DNA from: an uncultured SAR324 cluster bacterium
GTDB taxonomy: Bacteria; SAR324; NAC60-12
Length of the DNA stretch: 64,000 bases
Direction of reading: 5' to 3'
NCBI GenBank assembly: GCA_902562015.1
Contig: CACERX010000003.1
Span: 27,066 to 91,065, forward strand
Shown one piece after another: positions 7,894-17,434 of the stretch; positions within the stretch are counted from its first letter, which is position 1, and the number at the start of each line of letters is the position of its first letter. The translations under genes were made by a program, and so were the position numbers. Below the pieces are notes generated by a model. It was given only the letters and a program-made list of their open reading frames with translations. It was not told where the DNA came from and made no database searches.

Positions 7894-9677
7894 TTACTCT
7901 GCTTGCTGAGCCGAGGCCTTAACTCTTATATGCAGGTCATCAAGCTGTTCAGTATCAACAACTGAAGGAGCGTCCATCATTAAACAGCCTGCTTTCTGTG
8001 TCTTTGGAAAAGCGATAACATCTCTAATAGATTCGGTTTTAAGAAGGAACATCATTATCCTATCAAATCCAAGTGCAATTCCACCATGAGGAGGGGCGCC
8101 GTAAGTAAGGGCTTGCATCAAGAAACCAAATTTGTTTTCTATCTCCTGATTTGAAAGGTTAAGCAAACTGAACACTTTTTGCTGAATATCCCTTTTATGT
8201 ATCCTGATACTTCCTCCGCCCAATTCGACACCATTTAATACGATATCGTATGCACGTGATCGAATTTTTCAGGTTCATTATCTCCATATTTCTCAAGATC
8301 ATCTAAGTCTGGCATTGTGAATGGATGGTGGCTAGATGTATAGCTTTTTTCTTCATCACTGTATTCAAAAAGTGGAAAATCCGTTACCCATACAAAGCGA
8401 AATTCATTTTGATCAACCAAGCCGCGGCGGCGAGCAATTTCCTTACGCAAATTCCCAAGCGTATCATATACGATCTTTTCCTTATCTGCACAAAAAAGTA
8501 CCAAATCACCATGATTTAAACCTACTCTCTCCTCTAGATCCTTTTTTTGTGTATCAGTGAAAAATTTACCGATGGGAGACTGCCATCCATCTTGATTGCT
8601 TTTTATCCAGGCCATACCTTTAGCACCAAATATTTTTGAATATTCAGTCAAGTCATCCAATTCTTTTCGGGAAAATTCTGCACCACCAGGTACACAAATC
8701 GCTTTTACAATCCCACCTTTTTTTACGACTTCATTAAAAACACGCAATTCACATTCAGATGCAATGTCTGAAATATCTTTAAGTTTCAATTCAAAGCGAA
8801 TATCTGGTGCGTCAGAGCCATAGTCTTCCATAGCCTGCTGGTATGAAAGACGAGGGAAAGGAATATCAATTTCCAATCCCATAATTTCTTTGAACAGTTC
8901 TACCATCAATCCTTCAGTCAGCCCAAAGATTTCTTCGGGCTCTGTGAAACTTAATTCAAGATCAATTTGAGTAAATTCAGGCTGCCGGTTCCCACGCAAA
9001 TCTTCATCTCGAAAGCAGCGTGCCAACTGCATATAGCGGTCATACCCGCTGATCATCAGCAACTGCTTAAACAGCTGCGGTGACTGAGGCAAAGCGAAAA
9101 ACATTCCTGGATTTACCCTGGAAGGAACCAGATAATCACGTGCTCCTTCAGGAGTAGATTTGGTTAGAATAGGGGTTTCAATTTCAAAAAATCTATGACT
9201 TGTATAATAGTTACGGACAATCTGCAATGCCTTGGAGCGTAACATTAAATTATTTTGTAATTCAGGATCCCGCATATCAAGAAATCTGTACGCCAACCGT
9301 AATTTTTCGTCCACATTGCTGCGGGTTTCAAGAACATAAGGAGGCGTCTGGGACTTGTTCAATATATCTAATTGCTCAACCAGAATCTCAATTTGGCCTG
9401 TCGGCAATTTAGGATTCACATTACCTTCAATGCGATTCTCAACCTTTCCCCTAACAGCCAGCACGAATTCCCCGCGGATAGTATCTGCCAGATTGTGAGC
9501 GGATTCACTGATTTCTTTTTTGAAAACAACTTGAGTAATTCCTGTATAATCACGCAGATCAATAAATATAACTCCGCCATGATCTCGCCTGGTCTGACAC
9601 CAGCCAGTCAAGATTACTTCCTGCCCTAAATTTTCTTCCCGCAAATCTCCACAAAAATGTGTTCTTTTCAAATCCAT
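7894..9677 (-). CDS. aspS: Aspartyl-tRNA synthetase, interrupted by a 1-base frameshift
   Basis: A class II aminoacyl-tRNA synthetase, full length about 594 residues if restored. From 9677 the frame gives the OB-fold anticodon domain ([19 protein letters not shown]), motif 2 ([20 protein letters not shown]) and the bacterial GAD insertion, then hits a stop at 8235 after 480 residues. The remaining 109 residues, with motif 3 ([13 protein letters not shown]), continue in another frame to 7894. Adding one A to the A5 run (T5 at 8265-8269 on the plus strand) restores the expected family sequence [23 protein letters not shown]. The gene is essential, so a homopolymer sequencing or assembly error is most likely; a true lesion or slippage site is less likely. 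Confidence 0.93.
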
Positions 9678-9751
9678 TTTGCTAAATCTTAAACTTAATT
9701 TTACTTATTTATAATTAGCGAACAATAACAAATGTACATCCTATAACAATT

Positions 9752-9767
9752 ATAGGTGGTCACCTAT
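9752..9767. promoter_or_regulatory. GC-richer palindrome upstream of aspS, possible operator
   Basis: ATAGGTG-GT-CACCTAT is a 7-bp perfect dyad in otherwise AT-rich DNA, about 75 bp upstream of the aspS start. Such a compact dyad is operator-like. No regulator can be named. Confidence 0.35.
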
Positions 9768-9891
9768 TTCATTAAAGAATATATAATGTTGATAAAATGT
9801 CCGGAACAAGTTATGCAAAGTAGCATAATTATTTAGCAAACAACAGGGCTAATTTACCAAGGTTTATGATATTATCATGTAATAACGCAAG

Positions 9892-9917
9892 AAAAGGTTT
9901 TCTTCTTCTAACCTTTT
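9892..9917 (-). terminator. Candidate terminator of the flagellar operon
   Basis: AAAAGGTT and AACCTTTT pair as a perfect 8-bp stem around a 10-nt loop, about 145 bp beyond the fliE stop. The stem ends in four T's on either strand but the T-run is short. It may end the flgB-flgC-fliE transcript. Confidence 0.35.
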
Positions 9918-10062
9918 AAAAGAATTCCGAATATTTTATGATTAATTCAGGTATTAAATGAATTAAATAGGTAGGAATAATCGTCGGATGGTTAAAACAA
10001 CAGTGACTATACCACAACAATTTAAAATGTAATAATGCTTTTATATGTGTTAATTTTAATTC

Positions 10063-10365
10063 TTATACCTGCATGCGCATCACTTCCTCATAAGCGCTGA
10101 CCAGTTTATTGCGAATTTGTAGCATTAGACGCATGGAAAGTTCTGCTTTTTCCAGAGCAAGCATTGTTCCGTGAATATCTTTATTTTCTGTAACCAAAAG
10201 CTCAACCTTTTTTGCTTCTGCATTAAACTGCTGCTGATTTACTTCTTGAAGCAGTTTTTCAAATGTCCTGCTTATACTTCCGCTATCAACTGCCTGTTTT
10301 TGATCTTCATTCCCAGTCTTTAATCCAGAAACATGAGGAGCAATAGAAGGTAATTTTATGTTCAT
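10063..10365 (-). CDS. fliE: Flagellar hook-basal body protein FliE
   Basis: A 100-residue FliE, the small rod/MS-ring adaptor of the flagellar export apparatus. The diagnostic C-terminal half is present: FEKLLQEVNQQQ, DIHGTMLALEKAELSMRLML and IRNKLVSAYEEVMRMQV, the last being the near-invariant family ending. It follows flgC by 59 bp on the same strand. Unusually, fliF does not follow; a 385-bp gap and aspS do. Confidence 0.95.
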   Translation of the reverse strand: MNIKLPSIAPHVSGLKTGNEDQKQAVDSGSISRTFEKLLQEVNQQQFNAEAKKVELLVTENKDIHGTMLALEKAELSMRLMLQIRNKLVSAYEEVMRMQV

Positions 10366-10424
10366 TAATTTTTACTTTAATAATTTTTCAAAAATTAACC
10401 CATCAAAAAATTTAATTTAAGTAA

Positions 10425-10874
10425 CTAGACATTACGTCCCATGTCCAAGGCAGACTGTGCCATATTCTTAGTAGCATTAAAAGCAGCTGTATTAGCTTCA
10501 TAGGAGCGCGACGCTTCCATGAGACTTACCATTTCTTCCATCATATTCACATTTGGCATTGCCACGTAGCCTTCCTCATTAGCATCCGGATGACCTGGCT
10601 CATAACGCAAAATTGGTGCTCTGTTGTCTTGGGAAATTCCCACCACCTTTACTTCTGTAGCAGTGTCCAATGACCGCTCCTGAGAGCGTAATTCCTCTTC
10701 AAAGGTTCGATCGTTTGAAACTGCAGCAAGAGTAACAATCCGTCGACGATACGGGCCACCTTCAGGGGTACGAGTAGTATTAGCGTTAGCAATGTTTTCT
10801 GAAATAGTGTTTACCCGCTGCCGTTGTGCCGCCATACCCGAAACACTAACATTAAATGAAGATATAAAACTCAT
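10425..10874 (-). CDS. flgC: Flagellar basal-body rod protein FlgC
   Basis: A 149-residue proximal rod protein. The N-terminal flagellar rod motif is SGMAAQRQRVNTISENIANANT. The C-terminal heptad region VNMMEEMVSLMEASRSYEANTAAFN is characteristic of FlgC and assembles the axial alpha-helical core. It is secreted by the flagellar type III system without a cleaved signal. The ATG overlaps the flgB stop by 4 bp. Confidence 0.96.
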   Translation of the reverse strand: MSFISSFNVSVSGMAAQRQRVNTISENIANANTTRTPEGGPYRRRIVTLAAVSNDRTFEEELRSQERSLDTATEVKVVGISQDNRAPILRYEPGHPDANEEGYVAMPNVNMMEEMVSLMEASRSYEANTAAFNATKNMAQSALDMGRNV

Positions 10875-11281
10875 CAGCGTCCTTCTGTTATTGCTGTTTT
10901 AAGCATCCGAAACTGGTGTGTCAGCATCCGCATACTTGCATTATACATTAACTGGTTTTCAGCCATTTTGGCCATTTCTCGATCCAGATCCACTGTATTT
11001 CCATCAAAATCCGGATAAGGAGATGCACTATGGATACGCTGCCCCTTAACCATTTCAAGAGGAGGCGTATTACGACCATTAAAATGCCTCGGATCTGTTG
11101 TGTTCAGTAAGCCAGGCTCTTCTGCATGAAGCGCCTTCTCCAGACTTTTTTCAAACACCATATCCTCAGCTTTGTAGCCGGGGGTGTCTTTGTTGGCAAT
11201 ATTAGAAGTTAAAAGATCCTGCCTCTGCGTTCTAAAATCCAGAGTTTTATGTAGCAAAGTAAAAATTTTACTATTAAACAT
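10874..11281 (-). CDS. flgB: Flagellar basal-body rod protein FlgB
   Basis: Proximal rod protein. I take the ATG at 11279-11281 as the start (MFNSKIFTLLHKTLDFRTQR, matching the normal FlgB N-terminus) rather than the upstream in-frame TTG at 11311. An AAGAG Shine-Dalgarno-like sequence lies just before the chosen start. DLLTSNIANKDTPGYKAEDM is the rod-protein signature and VDLDREMAKMAENQLMYNAS the C-terminal family motif. It is first in flgB-flgC-fliE, behind the sigma-54 site at 11339-11354. Confidence 0.95.
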   Translation of the reverse strand: MFNSKIFTLLHKTLDFRTQRQDLLTSNIANKDTPGYKAEDMVFEKSLEKALHAEEPGLLNTTDPRHFNGRNTPPLEMVKGQRIHSASPYPDFDGNTVDLDREMAKMAENQLMYNASMRMLTHQFRMLKTAITEGR

Positions 11282-11338
11282 TTCGCTCTTGAAATATTTT
11301 GCGGTGAACAATTAATTCAAAAATTCTTGTGATGAAGA

Positions 11339-11354
11339 TGCAATCTAAGGGCCA
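11339..11354 (-). promoter_or_regulatory. Candidate sigma-54 (-24/-12) promoter for flgB-flgC-fliE
   Basis: On the minus strand TGGCCCTTAGATTGCA places GG and GC exactly 10 nt apart and matches the RpoN consensus at TGGC and TTGCA. Transcription would begin near 11328, giving a leader of roughly 47 nt before the flgB ATG. Flagellar rod operons are sigma-54 class genes in many proteobacteria, and an NtrC-type activator gene is present at 50987-52453, though not linked to this operon. Confidence 0.55.
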
Positions 11355-11453
11355 CTTAAGTCAGTTTACCATTAGTCGACAGTATTGTGATCTGCTTGCT
11401 TTTTTCCTGATTCTGCTTATGATTAACGACTGTATAAACAGTCAAAATTGAAA

Positions 11454-12947
11454 ATGAGTAAAAAACAATCCCAAATTTGGGGTAAGCACCTCAGCAATCC
11501 GCCTGATGAACAAAACGTCCTTTTTTGTGCAGGACGTGATGTGCAGGAAATTCCAATGGCCGATCAAATTTTATTGCCTTTTGATATTTGGACAAACCGT
11601 GCACATTGCATCATGCTTCACAAGCAGGGAATTATCTCGGGAAGCTGTCTGAGAAAAATTCTTACCGGTCTCAGTAAACTGGAAAATCTCATTGAAGAGG
11701 GTAACTTTGAACTTGATCCTGAAAAGGAAGATGTACACATAAACGTAGAGGGTTTTGTCACAGAAGATCAAGGTGTAGATGCAGGAGGCAGGATGCATAT
11801 AGGCAGGAGCAGAAATGATCAAACTGCTTGTGATATGAGACTATACCTAAGAAGCTCATGCTTGAAACTTTTTTTTGCTGTTAAGGATTTTGCTTCTGCT
11901 TTACTGCTTAAGGCAGAAGAAAATGCAGAAAGCGTTATGCCCGGATTTACTCACTACCAGCCTGCAATGGTAACATCCTGGGGACACTGGCTCTGCTCAT
12001 ACATACAGGGACTTTGCAGAGACCTCGAGCGGCTTGAATTTACTCTTTCCCTTGTCAATCGAAATCCGCTAGGTGCTGCTGCTGCTTTTGGGACATCATG
12101 GCCTATTGACCGCGCCCTAACTACCAAGCTACTAGCTTTTGAAAAAATTGACTTTAACACGCTGGACTGCATTGTTTCGCGATGGGAAAATGAAGCTCAA
12201 CTTGCCCATTCAATAAGTTTGTTGATGAATCACCTTAGTATAGTTGCACAGGATCTTATTTTTTTGAGTCATCCTTATGTTGGAGTGATCCAGATTGATG
12301 ATAACTATGTGACCGGGTCTTCAATTATGCCTCAAAAGAAAAATCCGGATTTTGCAGAAATCATCAAATCAAAAGCATCTCTAGCTCATGGAATGTTATC
12401 AGGTTTGCTTAGTATCCAAAAAGGTGCAATGAGCGGTTACAATCGTGACACCCAAACAAGCAAATATCTGATCATGGACCTGATACGCGAATGCGAATCC
12501 GCACCGTTAATATTGCAGGGAGTATTGGAAACTTTGACGGTTAATCATAAAAAAATGAAAGAATTATCTGAAACAGATTTTATGAATGCGACAGACATTG
12601 CAGATCATTTGGCACGTAAGCTCAATCTGCCGTTTAGAGAATGCTATCACCTCACTGCTAAAAGTGTAAAACTTTCTGCACCAGAATTGAAAATAACTAA
12701 TGAAGCACTTAGAAAAACATTGGAAGAAATTGGACAACCTGCAGAAATTGCAGATGAAATGAATAATATGCAAGAACCACTGAAGCTAATAGAACAAAAA
12801 ATTCACCACGGAAGCCCCTCACCAAAACAAACTAGGCTTCAAGTTAAAGAATTTACTAATCAATTAGATTCGCTTTCGGCTCCTCTCGTAAATATGGGAA
12901 ATAAGATAAATGATGCGCAGGAGAATTGTAGAAATTATGAAGTATGA
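11454..12947 (+). CDS. argH: Argininosuccinate lyase
   Basis: About 497 residues of the fumarase/aspartase superfamily, splitting argininosuccinate into arginine and fumarate. Conserved regions in order: GGRMHIGRSRNDQTACDMRL (C1-like), PGFTHYQPAMVTSWGHWL with the active-site T-H (C2) and the signature loop GSSIMPQKKNPDFAEIIKSK (from residue 288). An in-frame TTG lies 6 bp upstream (11448), but the ATG at 11454 gives the more usual N-terminus. The C-terminus runs slightly longer than usual with a low-complexity end. It is the only arginine-pathway gene here. Confidence 0.93.
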   Translation: MSKKQSQIWGKHLSNPPDEQNVLFCAGRDVQEIPMADQILLPFDIWTNRAHCIMLHKQGIISGSCLRKILTGLSKLENLIEEGNFELDPEKEDVHINVEGFVTEDQGVDAGGRMHIGRSRNDQTACDMRLYLRSSCLKLFFAVKDFASALLLKAEENAESVMPGFTHYQPAMVTSWGHWLCSYIQGLCRDLERLEFTLSLVNRNPLGAAAAFGTSWPIDRALTTKLLAFEKIDFNTLDCIVSRWENEAQLAHSISLLMNHLSIVAQDLIFLSHPYVGVIQIDDNYVTGSSIMPQKKNPDFAEIIKSKASLAHGMLSGLLSIQKGAMSGYNRDTQTSKYLIMDLIRECESAPLILQGVLETLTVNHKKMKELSETDFMNATDIADHLARKLNLPFRECYHLTAKSVKLSAPELKITNEALRKTLEEIGQPAEIADEMNNMQEPLKLIEQKIHHGSPSPKQTRLQVKEFTNQLDSLSAPLVNMGNKINDAQENCRNYEV

Positions 12948-13088
12948 CAAATTTAAAGATGAAATTATTTATTAAGATGTAATTTGTGTCAGTGCTAAGA
13001 AGTTAATTATATAGTATAAACAACCTGAGCAAGAAATTAGAATTCTTGATTATAAAAATATAGCTAATTAACCCATTTCCTTACAAAA

Positions 13089-14396
13089 ATGAAAATTCTT
13101 TTTTCTACCAGAAACTGGAATAGGGTTTTTCTTTATCTGTTATTTATATGCAGCACATTCAGCATAGCTGGTACAGAAGCATCGATAGCAGCATTGTATT
13201 TAATTACACTGATTAGATGGATACGGAATAGACCATTAACACAACTGGAGAATCCTTTTCTTTGGGTAACGTTATTTTTCATTGCTATCACAGTACTTTC
13301 AGGTCTGTTTAATTCTTATGAGACGGATCACCTGATGGCACTTCGCAATAACTGGAAACTATTATTACCTTTACTCTTGGCAGTAATTTTGACCGAAACC
13401 AATTCAGAGCAATTGCTATGGATTTTCTTCGGATTTGTATTTTTAATTTCAGTTTACGGCATAATTCAGTATTTCACAGGGGCTGACTGGCTTCGTCCGG
13501 AAGGAGAAAAATTTACTACACCATATTTGTTTGGATCTTCAGATGGTAATAATGTTTACCATGCAAAAGGAAACTTTTCACATCATCTCACTTATGGCGG
13601 ATTTATGCTACTTTCATTTCCACTACTAGTTTCACTTACTTTTTGCAAAGACTGGAACCCACTAACAAGAGTTTTTACTGCTTTGATAGCTATTTTAGTT
13701 TTGCTTGGAATTGGTGCATCCCTAGGACGCAGTATTTGGCTGGGAACTGCTGTAACGCTAATAATTTTAATGTATCGTATTTATCCAAAACTTATAGTTG
13801 CAATATCAATAGCAATAATTGCCACATCAACATATTTTTACATGTATTTAGGTGATGCTCCAATTCAAAACCATGCACCAACTAATCACTTTGAAGCACT
13901 TCAGCAGCGATTTATTAGCGGTTTCATGCTTAAATCTAATCAGGATCGTATTTTGATGTGGGAAACAGGAATATATTCTATTAGAGACCATTTCTGGTTG
14001 GGAATAGGCTACAATAATGATGGGGTTGTAATGCCTGAATACCGAAAAAGGATTAGTAAAATTACTGGCCATCGATTCCATAACAAGGCCAGTACCGGAG
14101 TACACAATATCTATATTCAAACTTGGTTAAACTACGGTTTTTTTGGCATGCTGGCATACTTAGGTATCTTTGTAATTTTCTTTTTGCAAACATTCAGGGG
14201 GCTTTTGAAGACAAATAATTTTACCTTTGAAAATTCTATACTTTGGGCAGGTATTTCCGGAGTTTGTGGATTTATGGTTGCTGGCCTGTTTGAAAATAAT
14301 TTTCGTGACGGCGAAGTTCAGGCAATGCTAATGATTCTAATGGGATTGTGCTTTAATCAAATACAAAAACGTAAAGGCAGGATCTTCAAAACTTAA
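13089..14396 (+). CDS. O-antigen ligase family membrane protein (WaaL-like)
   Basis: A 435-residue polytopic protein with about ten to twelve hydrophobic helices and one large periplasmic loop (roughly 260-340). The family joins undecaprenyl-linked O-polysaccharide to lipid A-core in the outer leaflet of the inner membrane. The Wzy_C-type motif region includes LLGIGASLGRSIWLG and, in the loop, W-x-x-G near DRILMWETGIYSIRDHFWLG, then GVHNIYIQTWLNYGFFGML with the conserved H-N. It could instead be an O-antigen polymerase or another glycan ligase. It is a single gene, with no LPS core genes beside it. Confidence 0.8.
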   Translation: MKILFSTRNWNRVFLYLLFICSTFSIAGTEASIAALYLITLIRWIRNRPLTQLENPFLWVTLFFIAITVLSGLFNSYETDHLMALRNNWKLLLPLLLAVILTETNSEQLLWIFFGFVFLISVYGIIQYFTGADWLRPEGEKFTTPYLFGSSDGNNVYHAKGNFSHHLTYGGFMLLSFPLLVSLTFCKDWNPLTRVFTALIAILVLLGIGASLGRSIWLGTAVTLIILMYRIYPKLIVAISIAIIATSTYFYMYLGDAPIQNHAPTNHFEALQQRFISGFMLKSNQDRILMWETGIYSIRDHFWLGIGYNNDGVVMPEYRKRISKITGHRFHNKASTGVHNIYIQTWLNYGFFGMLAYLGIFVIFFLQTFRGLLKTNNFTFENSILWAGISGVCGFMVAGLFENNFRDGEVQAMLMILMGLCFNQIQKRKGRIFKT

Positions 14397-14466
14397 TAAG
14401 AAACAAATTCGATACTCTGTACTGTTGGAAGATGGAGACAGGAAATTATTTTTCCAAACCTGCACG

Positions 14467-14745
14467 TCATTCTTTCCAGATAAGATAGACTGTCCTCGCA
14501 ATTGTTGCAAAGGGTTCTAGCGGTAAACGTGTTGGTTGCCACTCATTGAGTTGGTCTACTATATGTGCATCAAGTGACAGATATGAGATATTTAATTTTC
14601 CGCCTGCAAAACAGCGAAAAAATCCATTCTCATCCTGTCAAAGATTTGTTCCCGGGAATTCATACCATTTTATTAGCTCAGATTGTTTTCTCCAGAATAC
14701 TTCCGACTGTTCTAAGGACTGCTAATAAAGACCCTGATAACTCAT
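14467..14745 (-). pseudogene. Decayed N-terminal fragment of a propionyl/acetyl-CoA synthetase (prpE-like)
   Basis: Read from the ATG at 14743-14745 on the minus strand, one frame gives MSYQGLY, stop, QSLEQSEVFWRKQSELIKWY, then after a second stop FFRCFAGGKLNISYLSLDAH. This follows the PrpE/Acs N-terminal pattern (SL-x-x-P-E-x-FW...W...GG-x-LN-x-x-Y...LD-x-H). Stops are at 14722-14724 (TAG) and 14638-14640 (TGA), with no frameshift. Resemblance ends at about 14550; the last ~27 codons to the stop at 14467 are not recognisable, and the rest of the ~630-residue enzyme is missing. It lies 68 bp downstream of acs in the same direction. Confidence 0.7.
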
Positions 14746-14813
14746 AGTTTTTTCAATTGATTACTCTGTTAAAGAATTACCAAGTTAATTTCATGACAAA
14801 AAATTCAAAAAGC

Positions 14814-16745
14814 TTAATTTGCAGGACGATTGGATATTAAATCATCTACTACAGACGGATCAGCAAGTGTGGAAGTATCGCCGATGCTTTCAATTTCATT
14901 TTCAGCTATTTTACGCAAAATACGACGCATTATTTTTCCGGAACGCGTCTTTGGAAGTCCCGGTGCCCATTGAACTGCATCAAAAGAAGCAATCGGGCCG
15001 ATCTCTTTTCGAACGAGTTGTACTAATTCTTTTTGCAATTCAGCAGTCGGCTCAACTCCTGTGTTTAATGTTACAAAGGCATAAATACCCTGTCCCTTGA
15101 TTTCATGAGGGAAACCAACAACTGCTGCTTCAGCCACATTTTCATGAAGCACCAGTGCTGATTCTAATTCGGCTGTACCCATTCGATGTCCTGAAACATT
15201 TAAAACATCATCAACACGCCCTGTAATCCAGTAATACCCATCTTCATCACGCCGACAGCCATCACCAGTAAAATATAGCCCCTTATATGTGCTGAAATAT
15301 GTCTGAACAAACCTCTCATGATCACCATAAACAGTTCGCATTTGGCCAGGCCATGGATGTTTAATACATAGATTCCCGCTGGCAGAACCTTCGAGCTCAT
15401 TTCCGTCACCGTCCACCAATAAAGGTTGTATCCCAAAAAAAGGACGTGTTGCAGAACCTGGTTTAGTACGTGTTGCTCCTGGGAGCGGGGTAATCAAAAT
15501 TCCTCCTGTTTCTGTCTGCCACCATGTATCTACAATCGGACAATTACTATGTCCAACAACCCTGTGATACCAGAGCCATGCTTCAGGATTTATAGGTTCC
15601 CCTACAGTGCCTAACAATCGTAAGGAACTTAAATTCCGTTTGCTGACCAATTCATCTCCTTCTTTTGCAATGGCCCGAATTGCTGTGGGTGCAGTATAAA
15701 AAATGTTAACTTTATGTTTGTCACAAATGTCCCAGAATCGACCAAAATCAGGATAATTTGGGACTCCTTCAAACATAAGTGTAGTGGCTCCATTAGCAAG
15801 CGGACCGTAAAGAATATAGCTGTGTCCTGTAACCCATCCTATATCAGCTGTACACCAATATATGTCTCCATCATGATAATCAAACACATATTGATGAGTC
15901 AGAGAAGTATAAACAAGATATCCTGCAGTTGTGTGCAGAACACCTTTAGGTTTTCCAGTTGAACCTGAAGTGTACAGAATGAAAAGCGGATCTTCCGCAT
16001 CCATTTCTTCTGCAGGACAATCAGAAGATGCATTTGCAATTTTTTCATGCCAGAAATAATCACGCCCAGATTGCATTTCACATTCGTCTTCTGTATGTTT
16101 TACAACCATGCAATATTCAATGTTGGTACCTTCCATAGCTTCATCTGCATTTTGCTTAAGAGGGACACTTTTACCACCGCGGACTCCTGCGTTGGCAGTT
16201 ATGAGCATTTTGCCATCACAATCAGTAATACGGTTTTTAAGTGCCTCTGAGCTAAACCCACCAAATACAACTGAATGTACTGCTCCAATTCTGGCGCATG
16301 CCAAACATGCAATTGCCAGTTCTGGGATCATGGGCATATATATCATAACCCTGTCACCTTTTACCACACCTAGAGCCTTCATTACATTGGCAAATTTGCT
16401 CACTTCGGAATGAAGTTGTTTGTAAGTAAAGCTTCTATCGACTTTTGGATCATCTGACTCCCAAATCAATGCCTTTTGATCACCACGTGCTTCCAAATGC
16501 CTATCCAGACAATTATAGGAAACGTTAAGTTTTCCTCCTTCATACCAGCGGATATAAGCCTTATTGTAATCCCAATCAAGAGTTCGGTCCCATTTTTTGA
16601 ACCATTCTAGTCGATCTGCCTGTTTATTCCAAAAACCCTCCGGATCTTCAACAGATTCCTGATACATGTTTAAATAGGTGTCATTGTCAATCCATGCCTT
16701 TTCTTTAGCAGATGCAGGAATTTCAAATATTTTCTGCTCACTCAT
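14814..16745 (-). CDS. acs: Acetyl-coenzyme A synthetase
   Basis: A 643-residue AMP-forming synthetase making acetyl-CoA from acetate, ATP and CoA. It has full family length, with the N-terminal ACAS domain ([17 protein letters not shown]), the P-loop-like [56 protein letters not shown], and the catalytic-lysine motif [16 protein letters not shown] near the C-terminus. That lysine is the usual site of regulatory acetylation. A strong GGAGAG Shine-Dalgarno precedes the ATG. The relic at 14467-14745 lies just downstream. Confidence 0.97.
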   Translation of the reverse strand: MSEQKIFEIPASAKEKAWIDNDTYLNMYQESVEDPEGFWNKQADRLEWFKKWDRTLDWDYNKAYIRWYEGGKLNVSYNCLDRHLEARGDQKALIWESDDPKVDRSFTYKQLHSEVSKFANVMKALGVVKGDRVMIYMPMIPELAIACLACARIGAVHSVVFGGFSSEALKNRITDCDGKMLITANAGVRGGKSVPLKQNADEAMEGTNIEYCMVVKHTEDECEMQSGRDYFWHEKIANASSDCPAEEMDAEDPLFILYTSGSTGKPKGVLHTTAGYLVYTSLTHQYVFDYHDGDIYWCTADIGWVTGHSYILYGPLANGATTLMFEGVPNYPDFGRFWDICDKHKVNIFYTAPTAIRAIAKEGDELVSKRNLSSLRLLGTVGEPINPEAWLWYHRVVGHSNCPIVDTWWQTETGGILITPLPGATRTKPGSATRPFFGIQPLLVDGDGNELEGSASGNLCIKHPWPGQMRTVYGDHERFVQTYFSTYKGLYFTGDGCRRDEDGYYWITGRVDDVLNVSGHRMGTAELESALVLHENVAEAAVVGFPHEIKGQGIYAFVTLNTGVEPTAELQKELVQLVRKEIGPIASFDAVQWAPGLPKTRSGKIMRRILRKIAENEIESIGDTSTLADPSVVDDLISNRPAN

Positions 16746-17100
16746 ATTTTCTCTCCAAAAATTTATGTTTTTCGTTCCTTTTGCTCAAGTGCCTCACCCT
16801 AGCAAATTAATATAATTTTGTCTTCAAAAAAATTAAGCTCAAAAATTATTAATTTATATATCAATTTAGGAATTTGCATATATCTGAAATTTCATTGAAA
16901 AAAGTAACCTGTGCTTTAATTAGGATGGAAATAGAAAAATTTCTACCTTTTTGCTTAAACTTCAGCAAAAAATTTTTAATACCCTTTAAGTATCACTCGA
17001 ATAAGGATATTTTAACTTACATTAAATTAAATTATGTTTATAAACGGGGAGCTATATGAAGGGCGACTGCGGTCCAATCAGAACCGCAGTTTTAAGGAGT
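16746..17100. other. 355-bp intergenic region between acs and atpE
   Basis: Very AT-rich. It should contain the acs promoter and the end of the ATP synthase transcript (hairpin at 17066-17090). A 60-codon plus-strand frame at 16874-17059 resembles nothing I know and has no good ribosome-binding site. I see no RNA gene. Confidence 0.55.
17066..17090. terminator. Hairpin after the atpE stop
   Basis: ACTGCGGT and ACCGCAGT form a perfect 8-bp GC-rich stem with a 9-nt loop, 10 bp beyond the atpE stop. The T-tract (TTTT) lies on the plus-strand side only, so for the leftward atp transcript it is a stem without a U-tail. It may act with Rho or as a 3'-end stabiliser. Confidence 0.5.
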
Positions 17101-17400
17101 TTAGATCCTACCTTGCAGCATAAAGGCGATTACAAGCGCATAAATGACCAGTGATTCAATCAAGGCCAAACCAATAATCATGGGCGTAAAGATTTTGTCG
17201 TAAGCATTTGGATTCCTGGCAATTCCTTCCAAAGCGCCCATCATAGCAATTCCTTGTCCAATTCCTCCTCCAAGTGCAGCAAGTCCAATTGACAAACCGG
17301 CACCAAGAGCTATACCTAATATGGCCGTTTCGCCAAATTCTGCCGCATATATAGGGAAACTGGCTGTCAATAAAAATGCCAATAATAATAATTTTTTCAT
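17101..17400 (-). CDS. atpE: ATP synthase Fo c subunit with signal-like N-terminus and Na+-type ligands
   Basis: A 99-residue proteolipid forming the rotor ring. I choose the ATG at 17398-17400 ([20 protein letters not shown]) over the longer frame from 17448, which overlaps atpB. The first 20 residues look like a signal peptide, as in some delta-proteobacterial and anaerobe c subunits. Helix 1 has GGGIGQG with Q49; helix 2 has [15 protein letters not shown] with E82, S83 and Y87. These align without gaps to Q32/E65/S66/Y70 of the Na+-binding c ring of Ilyobacter tartaricus. That signature suggests, but does not prove, Na+ coupling. Confidence 0.95.
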   Translation of the reverse strand: MKKLLLLAFLLTASFPIYAAEFGETAILGIALGAGLSIGLAALGGGIGQGIAMMGALEGIARNPNAYDKIFTPMIIGLALIESLVIYALVIAFMLQGRI

Positions 17401-17434
17401 TATGTCCTTTTTGATGTTAATTAATTCTGCGCAA

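Larger units (their letters stand above)
9678..10062. other. 385-bp intergenic region between fliE and aspS
   Basis: No convincing gene on either strand; AT-rich with stops in all frames. It holds the dyad at 9752-9767 and the hairpin at 9892-9917. It should contain the aspS-ddl promoter, since aspS reads away from it leftward, and the end of the flagellar transcript. Confidence 0.6.

Noticed and set aside
8235..8270. Programmed frameshift in aspS
   Set aside because: An A5 run is too short for efficient slippage, no stimulatory hairpin is evident, and no aspS with programmed shifting is known to me. A homopolymer error is more likely.
16874..17059. 60-codon frame in the acs-atpE gap
   Set aside because: Composition follows the AT bias, no ribosome-binding site, no resemblance to known small proteins.
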